A DNA stretch of 64,000 nucleotides from the NCBI RefSeq assembly GCF_024655565.1, contig NZ_JANKOF010000008.1, positions 26,714 through 90,713 of the forward strand, in the 5' to 3' direction. Below the pieces are notes generated by a model. It was given only the letters and a program-made list of their open reading frames with translations. It was not told where the DNA came from and searched no databases. Positions 52,373 through 61,041 of this stretch are shown one piece after another; position 1 is the stretch's first letter, and each line of letters starts with the position of its first letter. The translations under genes were made by a program, and so were the position numbers. The stretch is from Nitratireductor sp. ZSWI3 (GTDB lineage Bacteria; Pseudomonadota; Alphaproteobacteria; Rhizobiales; Rhizobiaceae).

Positions 52373-53206
52373 TCAGCCCTTGTCGGACAGGAAGCGGTAC
52401 AACATGCGTGCCGGCAGCAGGCGTTTCAATGCGACACCGATGCGCGCCGGCGTCGTCACCACATAGTGCGGTCGGGGCGTGCGGGAGACAAGCGCATGGC
52501 GAAGCGCCCCGTAAACGGCCTCCGGCCCGAGCTTGAAACGGGATTTCACCCCGCCTTGCCGCAGACGCGCAAGCTGAGCCTGGTAGGCCGCGCGATGGAC
52601 CGAGTTCTCGTGATCGATGTAGCGCTCGAACCACGGCAGCCCGTTGGTGGCGATCTTCGAGGCGATCGGGCCAGGCTCGATGAGGGAGACGTGAACGCCG
52701 GACCCTTCGAGCTCGGCACGCTGGCACAGCATCAAGCCTTCGATGGCGTGCTTGGAGGCCGCATAGGCGCCGCGGAACCTGATGGGGACGAGACCGAGGA
52801 TCGACGAGCAATGGACGATACGGCCATGGCCCTGGGCGCGCATGATGGGAACGAGCCGCTGCGTGAGATCATGCCAGCCGAAGACGTTGACCTCGAACTG
52901 GTGGCGGAGCGCCTCCACCGGCAGGTCCTCCACGGCGCCTGCCTGCGCGTAGGCGCCGTTGTTGAAGAGTGCGTCAAGGGTGCCGCCCGTGCGGCGCAGC
53001 ACTTCGTCGGCCAGGGAGGCGATCGATCGAGGCTCCGCATAGTCCAGGTAGAGAGCCTCGATGCCGTCGGCCGCGAGCGCTGCGATGTCGGCGTCGTTGC
53101 GGGCCGTGGCGAACACCCGCCACCCCTCGCGATGCAGCGCGCGGGCGCAATGAGCTCCGATGCCGGACGAAGCGCCGGTCACGAGAATGGTGGGCGCCGT
53201 GGTCAT
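52373..53206 (-). CDS. Short-chain dehydrogenase/reductase
   Basis: 277 residues from ATG 53206. The cofactor motif is ILVTGASSGIGAHCARALHR, followed by NNGAYAQAGAVEDL, the serine in IVHCSSILGLVPIRFRG and the catalytic YAASKHAIEGL. The conservative ending (LLPARMLYRFLSDK) is shared with SDRs of unknown substrate common in this order. It is 20 bases upstream of the HIG1 protein gene and divergent from the YihY-family gene. Confidence 0.88.
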   Translation of the reverse strand: MTTAPTILVTGASSGIGAHCARALHREGWRVFATARNDADIAALAADGIEALYLDYAEPRSIASLADEVLRRTGGTLDALFNNGAYAQAGAVEDLPVEALRHQFEVNVFGWHDLTQRLVPIMRAQGHGRIVHCSSILGLVPIRFRGAYAASKHAIEGLMLCQRAELEGSGVHVSLIEPGPIASKIATNGLPWFERYIDHENSVHRAAYQAQLARLRQGGVKSRFKLGPEAVYGALRHALVSRTPRPHYVVTTPARIGVALKRLLPARMLYRFLSDKG

Positions 53207-53305
53207 CGAATGTGAACCCCACTTGTGCATAAGCAGGACGGTTTCACATATTGGGCGGGCCGAGACAACAAAAGGCGGGCGAGAAGCGATGAGAAAGGAC
53301 GAGCC

Positions 53306-54160
53306 GTGCGCGGACTGACAGCCACAAGACGTGTTCTTGCTGACGCGTTCGGCCACTTCAACACCGACGATGGCTGGGCGATGGCCAGCCATGTGGCGAT
53401 TTCGGCGCTGATGGCGCTGTTTCCGTTTCTGATCTTCGCCACGGCGCTGGCGAGCTTTCTGGGTGCCGATGCGTTCTCGGAGCAGGCCGTGGACCTGATC
53501 TTCGACACGTGGCCGGAGGAAGTGGCCGAGCCGATCGCCAGCGAGGTGCACAATGTCCTGGGGGTGCGGCGCGGCGGCGTGCTGACCTTCGGCGTGGTGC
53601 TTGCCGGTCTGTTCGCCTCGAACGGGGTCGAGGCGTTGCGCCTGTCGCTCAACCGCGCCTACCGCGTCAGCGAGCGGCGCTCGATGCTCCGATTGCGGGC
53701 GCAGAGCCTGATCTTCGTCCTGATCGCGACCCTGGGCTTCCTGGCGATCAGCATCCTTCTCGTTGCCGCTCCGGTCGCCCTGCGCATCGCGGCGAACAAT
53801 CTGGAATGGATCGCGCCCTATGTGGGCACCATCACCTTCTGGCGTTACGCGATCGCGCTCAGCGTCCTGGTTCTGGCGCTGATCTCCGTGCATCTGTGGC
53901 TGCCGGCCGGGAAGCGGTCGCTGCTGGACGTGTTGCCGGGAGTGGCGTTCACGCTGCTCGGCTCCTTCGTCGGATCGAGCCTCTTTGCGGCCTATCTCGG
54001 CAGCTTCGCCAATTATTCGAGCACCTATGCGGGCCTGGCCTCGATCATGATCGCGGTGGTCTTCCTCTACATCATCTCGGCGGTGTTCATCCTCGGCGGC
54101 GAACTGAACGCCTCGATCAGGCGCTATCGCGAGGCACGGGCGATCGCCGGCGACGCCTGA
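53306..54160 (+). CDS. YihY/UPF0761 family inner membrane protein
   Basis: 284 residues from GTG 53306 (AAAGGAC upstream); the longer frame from 53225 crosses the divergent promoter. Six helices, with the family elements AISALMALFPFLIFATALAS, SNGVEALRLSLNRAYRVSE, LPAGKRSLLDVLPGVAFTLL and YAGLASIMIAVVFLYIISAV, ending in GGELNASIRRYREA. Function unknown despite older annotations as ribonuclease BN or virulence factor BrkB. Its last 37 bases overlap the convergent EamA gene. Confidence 0.88.
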   Translation: MRGLTATRRVLADAFGHFNTDDGWAMASHVAISALMALFPFLIFATALASFLGADAFSEQAVDLIFDTWPEEVAEPIASEVHNVLGVRRGGVLTFGVVLAGLFASNGVEALRLSLNRAYRVSERRSMLRLRAQSLIFVLIATLGFLAISILLVAAPVALRIAANNLEWIAPYVGTITFWRYAIALSVLVLALISVHLWLPAGKRSLLDVLPGVAFTLLGSFVGSSLFAAYLGSFANYSSTYAGLASIMIAVVFLYIISAVFILGGELNASIRRYREARAIAGDA

Positions 54161-55041
54161 GCGGGCGCGCGGCGGGTCGCCAGAGCCACGCCGAAGGTGG
54201 TGAGCGCCATGCCGGCGATCTGCACGAGGTTCAGCGTCTCGCCGAACAGCAGCCAGGCCATCAGGGCCGTCACCGCCGGCACCAGATAGAACAGCGATGC
54301 GACGCGCGCGACCTCGCCCTCGCGAATGAGGATCATCAAAAGGAAGATCGCCCCGAGGGAGAGGACCAGCACCAGCCAGACCATGGCGAAGACCAACTCG
54401 CCGTTGACGACGAATTCCCCCTGTTCGAAGAGCATCGCCAGCGCCAGGGCGACCAGCCCCCCACCGGCGTACTGGCAAAGGGTGACGGTGACCAGGTCGG
54501 ACCGCGAAACGAAATGTTTCTGCCAGACGGTGCCCGCGCTCATGGCGATCACGGCAAGCACGGCCGCGCTGACGGTGGCGACAGACACCCCGCCGCCGAT
54601 GGCGCTGAATTTCGGCGACAGGACGACGGCGACGCCGACGAGCCCGACGACCAGGCCGAGCCAATGCTTGCGGGTCACGGTCTCGCCGATGAAGGCGCCG
54701 GCCATCAGCGCGGTCAGCATCGGCTGCAGGCCGACGATGAGACCGGCGAATCCTGCCGGCAGCCCATGCTTGACGGACCAGAAGACGCCGCCGAGATAGA
54801 CGGCGTGCATGAGGATGCCGGCAATGGCCGCATGCATGGAATTGCGCCAGCCGATCGCGCGTGCGCCGAGCACCGGTATCAGAAGAAGCAGGAGCACGAA
54901 GGTCAGGCCGAAGCGCACCCACAGGAAGGTGAAGGGCTCCGCCCACGGCATCGCATAGCGCGCGCCGATGAACCCCGTCGCCCACAAGACGACAAAAAGA
55001 GCGGGGATCACCCGGGCGGAGTTTCTCATCGGATCGGCCAT
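54124..55041 (-). CDS. EamA/DMT family transporter
   Basis: 305 residues from ATG 55041, ten helices in two EamA repeats. Opening VIPALFVVLWATGFIGARYA and the second half LFYLVPAVTALMAWLLFGET are the family signature. Small-molecule exporter of the inner membrane, substrate unknown. A further in-frame start at 55095 is not needed. 3' overlap of 37 bases with the YihY-family gene. Confidence 0.87.
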   Translation of the reverse strand: MADPMRNSARVIPALFVVLWATGFIGARYAMPWAEPFTFLWVRFGLTFVLLLLLIPVLGARAIGWRNSMHAAIAGILMHAVYLGGVFWSVKHGLPAGFAGLIVGLQPMLTALMAGAFIGETVTRKHWLGLVVGLVGVAVVLSPKFSAIGGGVSVATVSAAVLAVIAMSAGTVWQKHFVSRSDLVTVTLCQYAGGGLVALALAMLFEQGEFVVNGELVFAMVWLVLVLSLGAIFLLMILIREGEVARVASLFYLVPAVTALMAWLLFGETLNLVQIAGMALTTFGVALATRRAPAQASPAIARASR

Positions 55042-55160
55042 GGAGTGGTTGCGAGAGACTGTTTCAAGGCGCTGTAACAGGCTCCGCCATCGCAAGAAAA
55101 GCGAAACATTTCCAACTTATCATCAAACGCTTTGAAGGGTTGCGCGGGCGGGGTGCACCG

Positions 55161-55451
55161 ATGCTGATGAAACTCGATACGAGCTGGCTGCTTTTCGGCA
55201 TCGCCGCCGTGACGATGCTTGCCTATCTGCTGTCGCTCGGGCTCGACGCGGTGATGCGCGAGGACGGCTTCGGCGCGCTCGGCAATGCCGGCATTATCAC
55301 CGTCGCCTTCTTCGCGACGATCTACCTGGCGAACGACCACGGGATACGCTTTGCCAGTCTCACCGAAGCGGCCTTCGCGGGGATGAGCGGGTCGTTCTCC
55401 GCTCTGCTCATCCTGACCTTTGCCAAGGCGATCCTCAAAAGAGTGATCTGA
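55161..55451 (+). CDS. Small membrane protein of unknown function
   Basis: 96 residues from ATG 55161. Two or three hydrophobic segments: WLLFGIAAVTMLAYLLSLGL, NAGIITVAFFATIYLANDHG and GSFSALLILTFAKAILKR. I do not recognise a family; it is too short for a transporter alone. It lies between divergent EamA and convergent gluQ, with its own short upstream gap. Confidence 0.65.
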   Translation: MLMKLDTSWLLFGIAAVTMLAYLLSLGLDAVMREDGFGALGNAGIITVAFFATIYLANDHGIRFASLTEAAFAGMSGSFSALLILTFAKAILKRVI

Positions 55452-55462
55452 GGGAGGAAAAC

Positions 55463-56341
55463 CTACGCCAGTCCCACCATGCGTGCGATGTCGGCCGGCG
55501 TGATGCCGGCAGCGCGCAACGCGGCGAGGGTGGTGTCGCCGCGACTCTTGGAGAGCTTGCGGCCGTCCTCGTCGAGGATCAGGCCGTGATGATGATAGAG
55601 GGGGACCGGCAGGCCGAGCAGTTCCTGCAACAGCCGGTGCACCGCTGTCGCATGGAACAGGTCACGCCCGCGCACCACATGCGTGATGCCCTGCAAGGCA
55701 TCGTCCACCACCACCGACAGGTGATAGCTGGCCGGAACCTCCTTGCGGGCGATGACCACGTCACCCCAGGCTCCAGGATCGGCCGGTACCGCTCCCGTTT
55801 CGCCCTGCGGGCCGCTTCCGGCCTCGGACCAGGCGAGCGGCGCACGGATGTGGGCGAGCGTGCGCGCCATGTCGAGGCGCCAGGCGAAGGGGATGCCCTC
55901 GGCGATCCGCTGCCGCCGCTGGCGGCCGGCAAGATGCCGATCGTCGCCCGGGTAGTGCGGTGCGCCGTCCGGGTCCCTCGGCCAGGGACGTCCGCTTGCC
56001 TCCATCTCGACGATGCGGGCACGCACCTCGCCCCGGCTCATGAAGGCGGGATAGACGAGCCCGGCGTCGATCAGGCGGTCCAGCGCCTCACGGTAGTCGG
56101 CGAAATGTTCCGACTGACGGCGCACCGGCGTTTCCCATTCAAGCCCCAGCCATTTCAGGTCGCGGAAAATGCTCTGCTCGAATTGCGGGGTGCAGCGTGT
56201 CGTGTCGATGTCCTCGATGCGCAGCAGAAACCGCCCGCCCGCCTCGTCGGCGAGGCGCCGGTTGAACAGCGCGGAATAGGCGTGGCCGAGATGCAGCTCG
56301 CCGTTGGGGCTTGGCGCGAAGCGGAAGACCGGACTTGTCAT
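55463..56341 (-). CDS. gluQ: Glutamyl-Q tRNA(Asp) synthetase
   Basis: Truncated glutamyl-tRNA synthetase paralogue that attaches glutamate to queuosine at position 34 of tRNA(Asp). 292 residues, lacking the anticodon-binding half of GltX. The HIGH equivalent is FAPSPNGELHLGHAYSALFN and the KMSKS equivalent is GRKLSKSRGDTTLAALRAAG. Fits with the queuosine transporter and QueD homologue in this window. Confidence 0.93.
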   Translation of the reverse strand: MTSPVFRFAPSPNGELHLGHAYSALFNRRLADEAGGRFLLRIEDIDTTRCTPQFEQSIFRDLKWLGLEWETPVRRQSEHFADYREALDRLIDAGLVYPAFMSRGEVRARIVEMEASGRPWPRDPDGAPHYPGDDRHLAGRQRRQRIAEGIPFAWRLDMARTLAHIRAPLAWSEAGSGPQGETGAVPADPGAWGDVVIARKEVPASYHLSVVVDDALQGITHVVRGRDLFHATAVHRLLQELLGLPVPLYHHHGLILDEDGRKLSKSRGDTTLAALRAAGITPADIARMVGLA

Positions 56342-56427
56342 GAGACTTGCGTTTCGAGGGTTGCGATCGCCATCCGACGATTGCTACGGGTTTCCGTTGC
56401 CGGCAGCAAGAATGGTTCGAGACCTGC

Positions 56428-57072
56428 ATGCGACGCATCGAGACCGAAGCGCACCTCGTTGAAGGATTGGACGCCCTGGTGGCGGCCGACCCGCGGCTCG
56501 TGCCGATCCGGGCTTTCGCCGCGGAGGTGCCGCTGCGGCGCACGCGGGCGGGCTTTGCAAGCCTTGCCTCGGTGATCGTCTCGCAACAGGTCTCGCGGGC
56601 GAGCGCCGATGCGATCTTCGGCCGCCTGACGCAGCTCGTGCATCCGCTGGAGCCCGAAACGCTTCTCGCCGCCGGCGAGCAGGCGCTGATCGACGCGGGC
56701 CTTTCGCGCGCCAAGCAGCGGGCCCTGGTGGCCGTGGCCGGTGCCGCCAGGGACGGCACGCTCGACTTCGATGCGCTGTGCCTTGTGGAGGCCGCGGAGG
56801 CCATCGCCCGGATGACGGAAATACCCGGCATCGGTCCGTGGACGGCGGAGGTCTACCTGCTGGTCGCCGCGGGGCATCCCGACGTCTTTCCCGCGCGCGA
56901 CGTGGCGCTGCAGGCTGCGGTCGCCCACGGCTTCGGCCTCGACGCCCGGCCGGACGCCCGATCCCTGGCCGAAATGGCCGAATCATGGGCGCCACTCCGT
57001 GCGGTGGCCGCACGCCTGTTTTGGGCCTATTATCGGCAGATGAAGGGGCGCGAGGCGGCGCCGCTGCCGTAG
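56428..57072 (+). CDS. DNA-3-methyladenine glycosylase II (AlkA-type, HhH-GPD)
   Basis: 214 residues from ATG 56428. HhH-GPD superfamily: ASVIVSQQVSRASADAIFGR, LSRAKQRALVAVAGAARDG and the hairpin IPGIGPWTAEVYLLVAAGHP followed by the catalytic aspartate in DVFPARDVALQAAVA. Removes alkylated purines in base excision repair. It has the core domains only, as in short AlkA proteins. Divergent from gluQ. Confidence 0.92.
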   Translation: MRRIETEAHLVEGLDALVAADPRLVPIRAFAAEVPLRRTRAGFASLASVIVSQQVSRASADAIFGRLTQLVHPLEPETLLAAGEQALIDAGLSRAKQRALVAVAGAARDGTLDFDALCLVEAAEAIARMTEIPGIGPWTAEVYLLVAAGHPDVFPARDVALQAAVAHGFGLDARPDARSLAEMAESWAPLRAVAARLFWAYYRQMKGREAAPLP

Positions 57073-57179
57073 ATGCACCAAAAAGCTGCAGGAATCCGGT
57101 CATTTAGCCGGTCACAAAGCAAAATATCAGCTTCACATTCCTGTCATGGCGGGCTTACAGTATCCGCATCGATCGACTT

Positions 57180-57231
57180 GAGCATTTTGCAGGCAGGCAA
57201 GCTCGCTTGCCGACCGCACGATGCGGAAGAC
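57180..57231 (+). repeat. AGCATTTTGCA repeat, diverged partial copy
   Basis: Starts GAGCATTTTGCAGGCAGG and contains the hairpin GGCAAG-CTCG-CTTGCC plus CCGCA-CG-ATGCGG, the two hairpin positions of the 105-base family with changed bases. It lies in the 229-base gap before the HNH gene; nothing else was seen there. Confidence 0.65.
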
Positions 57232-57301
57232 TTGGGATTGGTGCGCCTCATCGTTTGAAGCAATGGTGGGCGCGCCGGACCAGTGAAGGAGCTTCAAGGA
57301 C

Positions 57302-57859
57302 GTGACGATCGCTGCTTCGCCGGACGGTATGCCTGCTCTGGTGCTGAATGCGGATTATCGGCCGCTGAGTTACTATCCTCTGTCACTCTGGTCGTGGCAG
57401 GACGCCATCAAGGCGGTCTTCCTCGACCGGGTCAACATTGTCGCCGAATACGAACATCAGGTCTCCTCGCCATCGTTCACGATGAAGCTGCCGAGCGTGA
57501 TCAGCCTGAAGACCTATGTTAAGCCGTCGCGTTACCCGGCCTTCACGCGCTTCAATGTCTTCCTGCGCGACCGGTTCCAATGCCAATATTGCGGAACGCG
57601 CGAAGACCTGACGTTCGACCATGTCGTCCCCCGCCGCTCCGGCGGGGTTACCTCCTGGGAGAACGTGGTGGCGGCGTGCTCGCCCTGCAATCTGAAGAAG
57701 GGCGGCATGATGCCGGCGCGTGCCAAGATGTGGCCGCATCAGAAGCCCTACCGTCCGACGGTGCAGGACCTTCACAACAACGGCCGGCTCTTTCCGCCCA
57801 ACTATCTGCACGAAAGCTGGATGGATTATCTTTACTGGGACGTCGAACTGGAGCCCTGA
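57302..57859 (+). CDS. HNH endonuclease
   Basis: 185 residues from GTG 57302 (AAGGA just upstream). The HNH domain has two zinc-ribbon pairs: RFQCQYCGTREDLTFDHVVP and VVAACSPCNLKKGG, with the catalytic DHVVPRRSGG and NVVAACSPCN elements. The N-terminus (PALVLNADYRPLSYYPLSLW) and C-terminus (PNYLHESWMDYLYWDVELE) are conserved in an alphaproteobacterial stand-alone family likely acting in DNA or RNA cleavage. No phage or restriction genes adjoin it, so a housekeeping role is more likely than defence. Confidence 0.9.
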   Translation: MTIAASPDGMPALVLNADYRPLSYYPLSLWSWQDAIKAVFLDRVNIVAEYEHQVSSPSFTMKLPSVISLKTYVKPSRYPAFTRFNVFLRDRFQCQYCGTREDLTFDHVVPRRSGGVTSWENVVAACSPCNLKKGGMMPARAKMWPHQKPYRPTVQDLHNNGRLFPPNYLHESWMDYLYWDVELEP

Positions 57860-57878
57860 TGGTGCGGGCGTCGCCTCG

Positions 57879-58388
57879 TCAGCGCTTGACGGCGGCGCGC
57901 AGGGCGATCGCGGCCCAGAGCGCGCTCGCCAGGACGTTCCATCCGGCAAAGGAGAGCCCGAGGAAGCGGCCGGCGGCCTCGCTGCAGGAGGGCGGCACCA
58001 CGGCATTGAGCTGGTCGAGCAGGCTGCCGCTCCCGTAATTGCCGGGGGAGACGGCGACGCCGCAATCGGCCGGACCCTCCCACCAGGCCCATTCGACGCC
58101 CGAGTGGTAGATGCCAAGGCCCATCCCATAGAGCATCAGCAGACCGCCGACGGCGAGAAGCCCGCGGGTGACGATCGGCGGCGCCTTCAGCCAGGCGGCG
58201 AGCAGCCCAAGGGCCATGAGCGGCGCACCGATATAGTAAGGCGTGCGCTGCTCGAGGCACAGCTTGCAGGGGATGTAACCGCCCAGATGCTGGAAGCCCA
58301 GCGCCGTGCCGACCGTCGCCGCCATGCCGATGGCCAGGATTGCCGCGCTGATCGTCTGGGTTTTTCCCGTCGGTGCGGTCAGGAACAT
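57879..58388 (-). CDS. Disulfide bond formation protein B (DsbB family)
   Basis: 169 residues from ATG 58388, four helices. The first periplasmic loop has GGYIPCKLCLEQRTPYYIG (CxxC near residues 41-44); the second pair lies in GPADCGVAVSPGNYGSGS and VVPPSCSEAAGRFLG. It reoxidises a DsbA-type oxidase using quinone. It follows the YqaA-family gene by nine bases and is probably co-transcribed. Confidence 0.9.
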   Translation of the reverse strand: MFLTAPTGKTQTISAAILAIGMAATVGTALGFQHLGGYIPCKLCLEQRTPYYIGAPLMALGLLAAWLKAPPIVTRGLLAVGGLLMLYGMGLGIYHSGVEWAWWEGPADCGVAVSPGNYGSGSLLDQLNAVVPPSCSEAAGRFLGLSFAGWNVLASALWAAIALRAAVKR

Positions 58389-58397
58389 TGTGTGCCT

Positions 58398-58979
58398 CTA
58401 GAAAACGTAGCGGACGGCGACGAAGCCGCCGATCAGCAAAACCATGAAAAGGGTGAAAAGAAGGCCGAGATTCCGTTCGATGAAGGTGCGGATCGGGGGG
58501 CCGAAATGGAACAGAAGCCACGACACCAGAAAGAAGCGCAGGCCGCGGCCTATCACCGAGACGGCGATGAAGGTCGCAAGGTTGAGGCCGGTGGCGCCGG
58601 AGAAGATCGTCAGCACCTTGTAGGGAAACGGCGTGACCGCCGCGAAGAGCACTCCCCAGCCGCCCCATTCATTGTACCAGCCGGCGATCTGCTCGAAGGC
58701 GTTTTCCTTGCCGTAGAAGGCGAGGATCGGTTGACCGATCGTCTCGTAGAGAAAGGCGCCGATGACATAGCCGAGAAGCGCGCCGAGCACGGAGCCGACG
58801 GTGCAGATCAGGGCGAAGCGCAGCCATTTCCCCCGCTCCGACAGGACCATCGGAATGAGCAGCACGTCCGGCGGGATGGGAAAGACCGAACTCTCGATGA
58901 AGGAGACGGAGGCGAGGGCCTTTTCGGCATGCCGCGTGGCGGCAAGCGACATGGTCCAATCGTAGAGTTTGCGAAGCAT
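58398..58979 (-). CDS. YqaA/DedA-like SNARE-associated membrane protein
   Basis: 193 residues from ATG 58979. Family elements are SVSFIESSVFPIPPDVLLIP (about residue 25) and VLFAAVTPFPYKVLTIFSGA (about residue 111), with an amphipathic re-entrant region typical of DedA/VTT-domain scramblase-like proteins. Likely involved in membrane lipid or envelope homeostasis. Upstream is a 105-base repeat element. Confidence 0.88.
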   Translation of the reverse strand: MLRKLYDWTMSLAATRHAEKALASVSFIESSVFPIPPDVLLIPMVLSERGKWLRFALICTVGSVLGALLGYVIGAFLYETIGQPILAFYGKENAFEQIAGWYNEWGGWGVLFAAVTPFPYKVLTIFSGATGLNLATFIAVSVIGRGLRFFLVSWLLFHFGPPIRTFIERNLGLLFTLFMVLLIGGFVAVRYVF

Positions 58980-59005
58980 GGAAGACCCTCGGTGAGGGCA
59001 TTTGT

Positions 59006-59108
59006 CTATAGCATTTTGCAACCCGGTGGAATCACCTGACGCCGGCATAAACGCGGAAAACAACGGGATGGAGCGTCCATTTTGCGTGCAAAAGGACGCA
59101 GGCGCTCC
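59006..59108 (+). repeat. About 105-base AGCATTTTGCA element, full copy
   Basis: Starts CTATAGCATTTTGCA and contains CACCTGACG, GCATAAACGCGGAAAA and a distal imperfect hairpin GAGCGTCCATTTTGCGTGCA ... ACGCAGGCGCTCC. Same order of parts as 45301-45407 on the other strand. It lies between the YqaA-family gene and tRNA-Leu. Confidence 0.85.
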
Positions 59109-59237
59109 GGCGCTGCCCGCACGCCGGCGCAGCGGCCGGCGAAAAACGATGCTGCACCGCGGCGATTTGCTCGGCGAGTGTTGACGCGCACCGCCTTCCC
59201 CGTATAGTCCGCAACCTGTCCGGCCGTTCGCGGCGGG

Positions 59238-59322
59238 GCCCCTGTGGCGGAATTGGTAGACGCGCTCGACTCAAAATCGAGTTCCGCAAGGAGTGCTGGT
59301 TCGAGTCCGGCCAGGGGCACCA
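59238..59322 (+). tRNA. tRNA-Leu (anticodon CAA)
   Basis: 85 bases with encoded CCA. Acceptor arms GCCCCTG (59238-59244) and CAGGGGC (59312-59318) pair fully. D-arm GGCGGAATTGGTAGACGC, anticodon stem CTCGA/TCGAG with loop CTCAAAA giving CAA, a class II variable arm and T-loop GGTTCGAGTCC are present. It reads UUG leucine codons. Confidence 0.97.
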
Positions 59323-59371
59323 TCTCCCTCGGTAAAACGTCGCCTGGGCAATGGAGGGATGGCCCGCATCG

Positions 59372-61018
59372 ATGCTCGAACGGCGTGAAACCTATCCGGC
59401 GCTCTACAGCGAATTCCGCTGGGATATCCCGCAGCGTTTCAACATCGGCACGGCCATTTCCAATCGTTGGGCGGAGCAGACGCCCGAACGCGTCGCGCTT
59501 TACGAGTATCGGCCCGACGGACGCACGGATTCCATGACATTCGCTTCCCTGGCGGCGCAATCCGACGCGCTGGCAAGGGGGCTGGAACGGGCCGGGGTGC
59601 GGCGCGGCGACCGCGTGGCGCTGCTTCTGCCGCAATCCTTCGAGACGGTGATCGTGCATGCGGCGATCTACAAGCTCGGCGCCATAGCGCTTCCCCTGGC
59701 GCTCCTGTTCGGTGTGGAAGCGCTGGAGTACCGGTTGTTTGCCGCAGGCGCGAGAGCCGTGATCACCAACGCGACGGGGCTCGGCAAGCTGGCAGTCATC
59801 CGCACCCGCCTGCCGGCGCTGGAAACGATCGTCTCCGTCGACGGCGCGGACCGTGGCGCTGCCGATTTCCACCGCATCGTCGCCGACAATCAGGGCACCT
59901 ACGATGCGGCCGACACGGGGCCCGACGACCCGGCGATGATGATCTTCACATCGGGCACGACCGGTCCGCCGAAGGGCGCGCTGCACGGACACCGCGTGCT
60001 GCTCGGCCATTTGCCGGGCGTGCAGTTCCACCACGAGTTCCTGCCGCAGCCGGGCGATCTTCTTTGGACCCCGGCCGACTGGGCCTGGGCCGGCGGCTTG
60101 CTGAACGTTCTGCTTCCCGGCCTCTATCTCGGCGTTCCCGTCGTTGCCGGGCGCTTCGAAAAATTCGACCCGGAAACAGCGCTGGTGCTGATGGAGAAGA
60201 TGAAGGTGAAGAATGCCTTCATTCCGCCGACGGCGCTCAGGATGCTGAAAAGCGTAACCGATATCCGCTCGCGATTCTCCCTGTCGTTGCGCAGCGTCGG
60301 CTCGGGCGGCGAATCGCTCGGCCGGGAGACCTTCGAGTGGGCCCGCGCGGAGCTGGGGCTGGCGATCAACGAATTCTACGGGCAGACGGAATGCAACCTC
60401 GTGCTGTCGTCCTGCCACGCATTGGGCGTCGGACGCCCCGGGGCGATCGGCCTGCCCGTGCCCGGGCACCAGGTGGCGATCATCGATCCCGAGGGGCGCC
60501 CGGCGGCGACCGGCCAGGCCGGCGATATCGCCGTGCGCAGGCCCGATCCGGTGATGTTCCTCGGCTATTGGCAGAACGAGCAGGCAACGCGGAACAAGTT
60601 CATCGGCGACTGGATGACGACCGGCGACCAGGGTGTGCGCGACGAAGACGGATATGTGCATTTCGTCGGCCGGGATGACGACGTGATCACCTCATCGGGC
60701 TATCGGATCGGGCCGACCGAGATCGAAGATTGCCTGACGGGTCACCCGAAGGTGGCGCTGGCGGCGGCGGTCGGCAAGCCCGACCCGATGCGCACCGAGA
60801 TCGTCAAGGCCTATGTGGTGCTGCGGTCCGGGGTGGAGCCGAGCGATGCGCTGGCCGAGGAAATCCGATTATGGGTTCGCGAGCGGCTCTCGGCACACGA
60901 GTATCCGCGCGAGGTGGCGTTCGTCGAATCGATGCCGCTGACCACCACCGGCAAGGTCATCCGCCGGATCTTCCGCGAACGGGCGCGAAACGAAGCCGGC
61001 GAGAGCGAGGGGATCTGA
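59372..61018 (+). CDS. Acyl-CoA synthetase (AMP-forming, acetyl/medium-chain type)
   Basis: 548 residues from ATG 59372; an in-frame ATG at 59351 adds seven residues. ANL superfamily enzyme activating a carboxylate via acyl-AMP. Motifs: MIFTSGTTGPPKGALHGHRV (AMP-binding loop, about residue 190), NEFYGQTECNLVL, GDWMTTGDQGVRDEDGYVHF, RDDDVITSSGYRIGPTEIED and the acyl-transfer lysine in TTTGKVIRRIFRER. Close to acetyl-CoA/propionyl-CoA synthetase-like AcsA and medium-chain ligases; substrate not fixed. It stands alone after tRNA-Leu. Confidence 0.92.
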   Translation: MLERRETYPALYSEFRWDIPQRFNIGTAISNRWAEQTPERVALYEYRPDGRTDSMTFASLAAQSDALARGLERAGVRRGDRVALLLPQSFETVIVHAAIYKLGAIALPLALLFGVEALEYRLFAAGARAVITNATGLGKLAVIRTRLPALETIVSVDGADRGAADFHRIVADNQGTYDAADTGPDDPAMMIFTSGTTGPPKGALHGHRVLLGHLPGVQFHHEFLPQPGDLLWTPADWAWAGGLLNVLLPGLYLGVPVVAGRFEKFDPETALVLMEKMKVKNAFIPPTALRMLKSVTDIRSRFSLSLRSVGSGGESLGRETFEWARAELGLAINEFYGQTECNLVLSSCHALGVGRPGAIGLPVPGHQVAIIDPEGRPAATGQAGDIAVRRPDPVMFLGYWQNEQATRNKFIGDWMTTGDQGVRDEDGYVHFVGRDDDVITSSGYRIGPTEIEDCLTGHPKVALAAAVGKPDPMRTEIVKAYVVLRSGVEPSDALAEEIRLWVRERLSAHEYPREVAFVESMPLTTTGKVIRRIFRERARNEAGESEGI

Positions 61019-61041
61019 TCTCTTCTTCTCTTCAGGGCGGT

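Noticed and set aside
53225..53305. 27-residue N-terminal extension of the YihY-family protein
   Set aside because: It would cross the divergent promoter region and lacks a ribosome-binding site, while GTG 53306 has AAAGGAC at good spacing.
57302..57859. HNH nuclease as part of a defence island or prophage
   Set aside because: Neighbours are repair and envelope housekeeping genes and the protein belongs to a conserved stand-alone family; no restriction, toxin or phage genes were seen.
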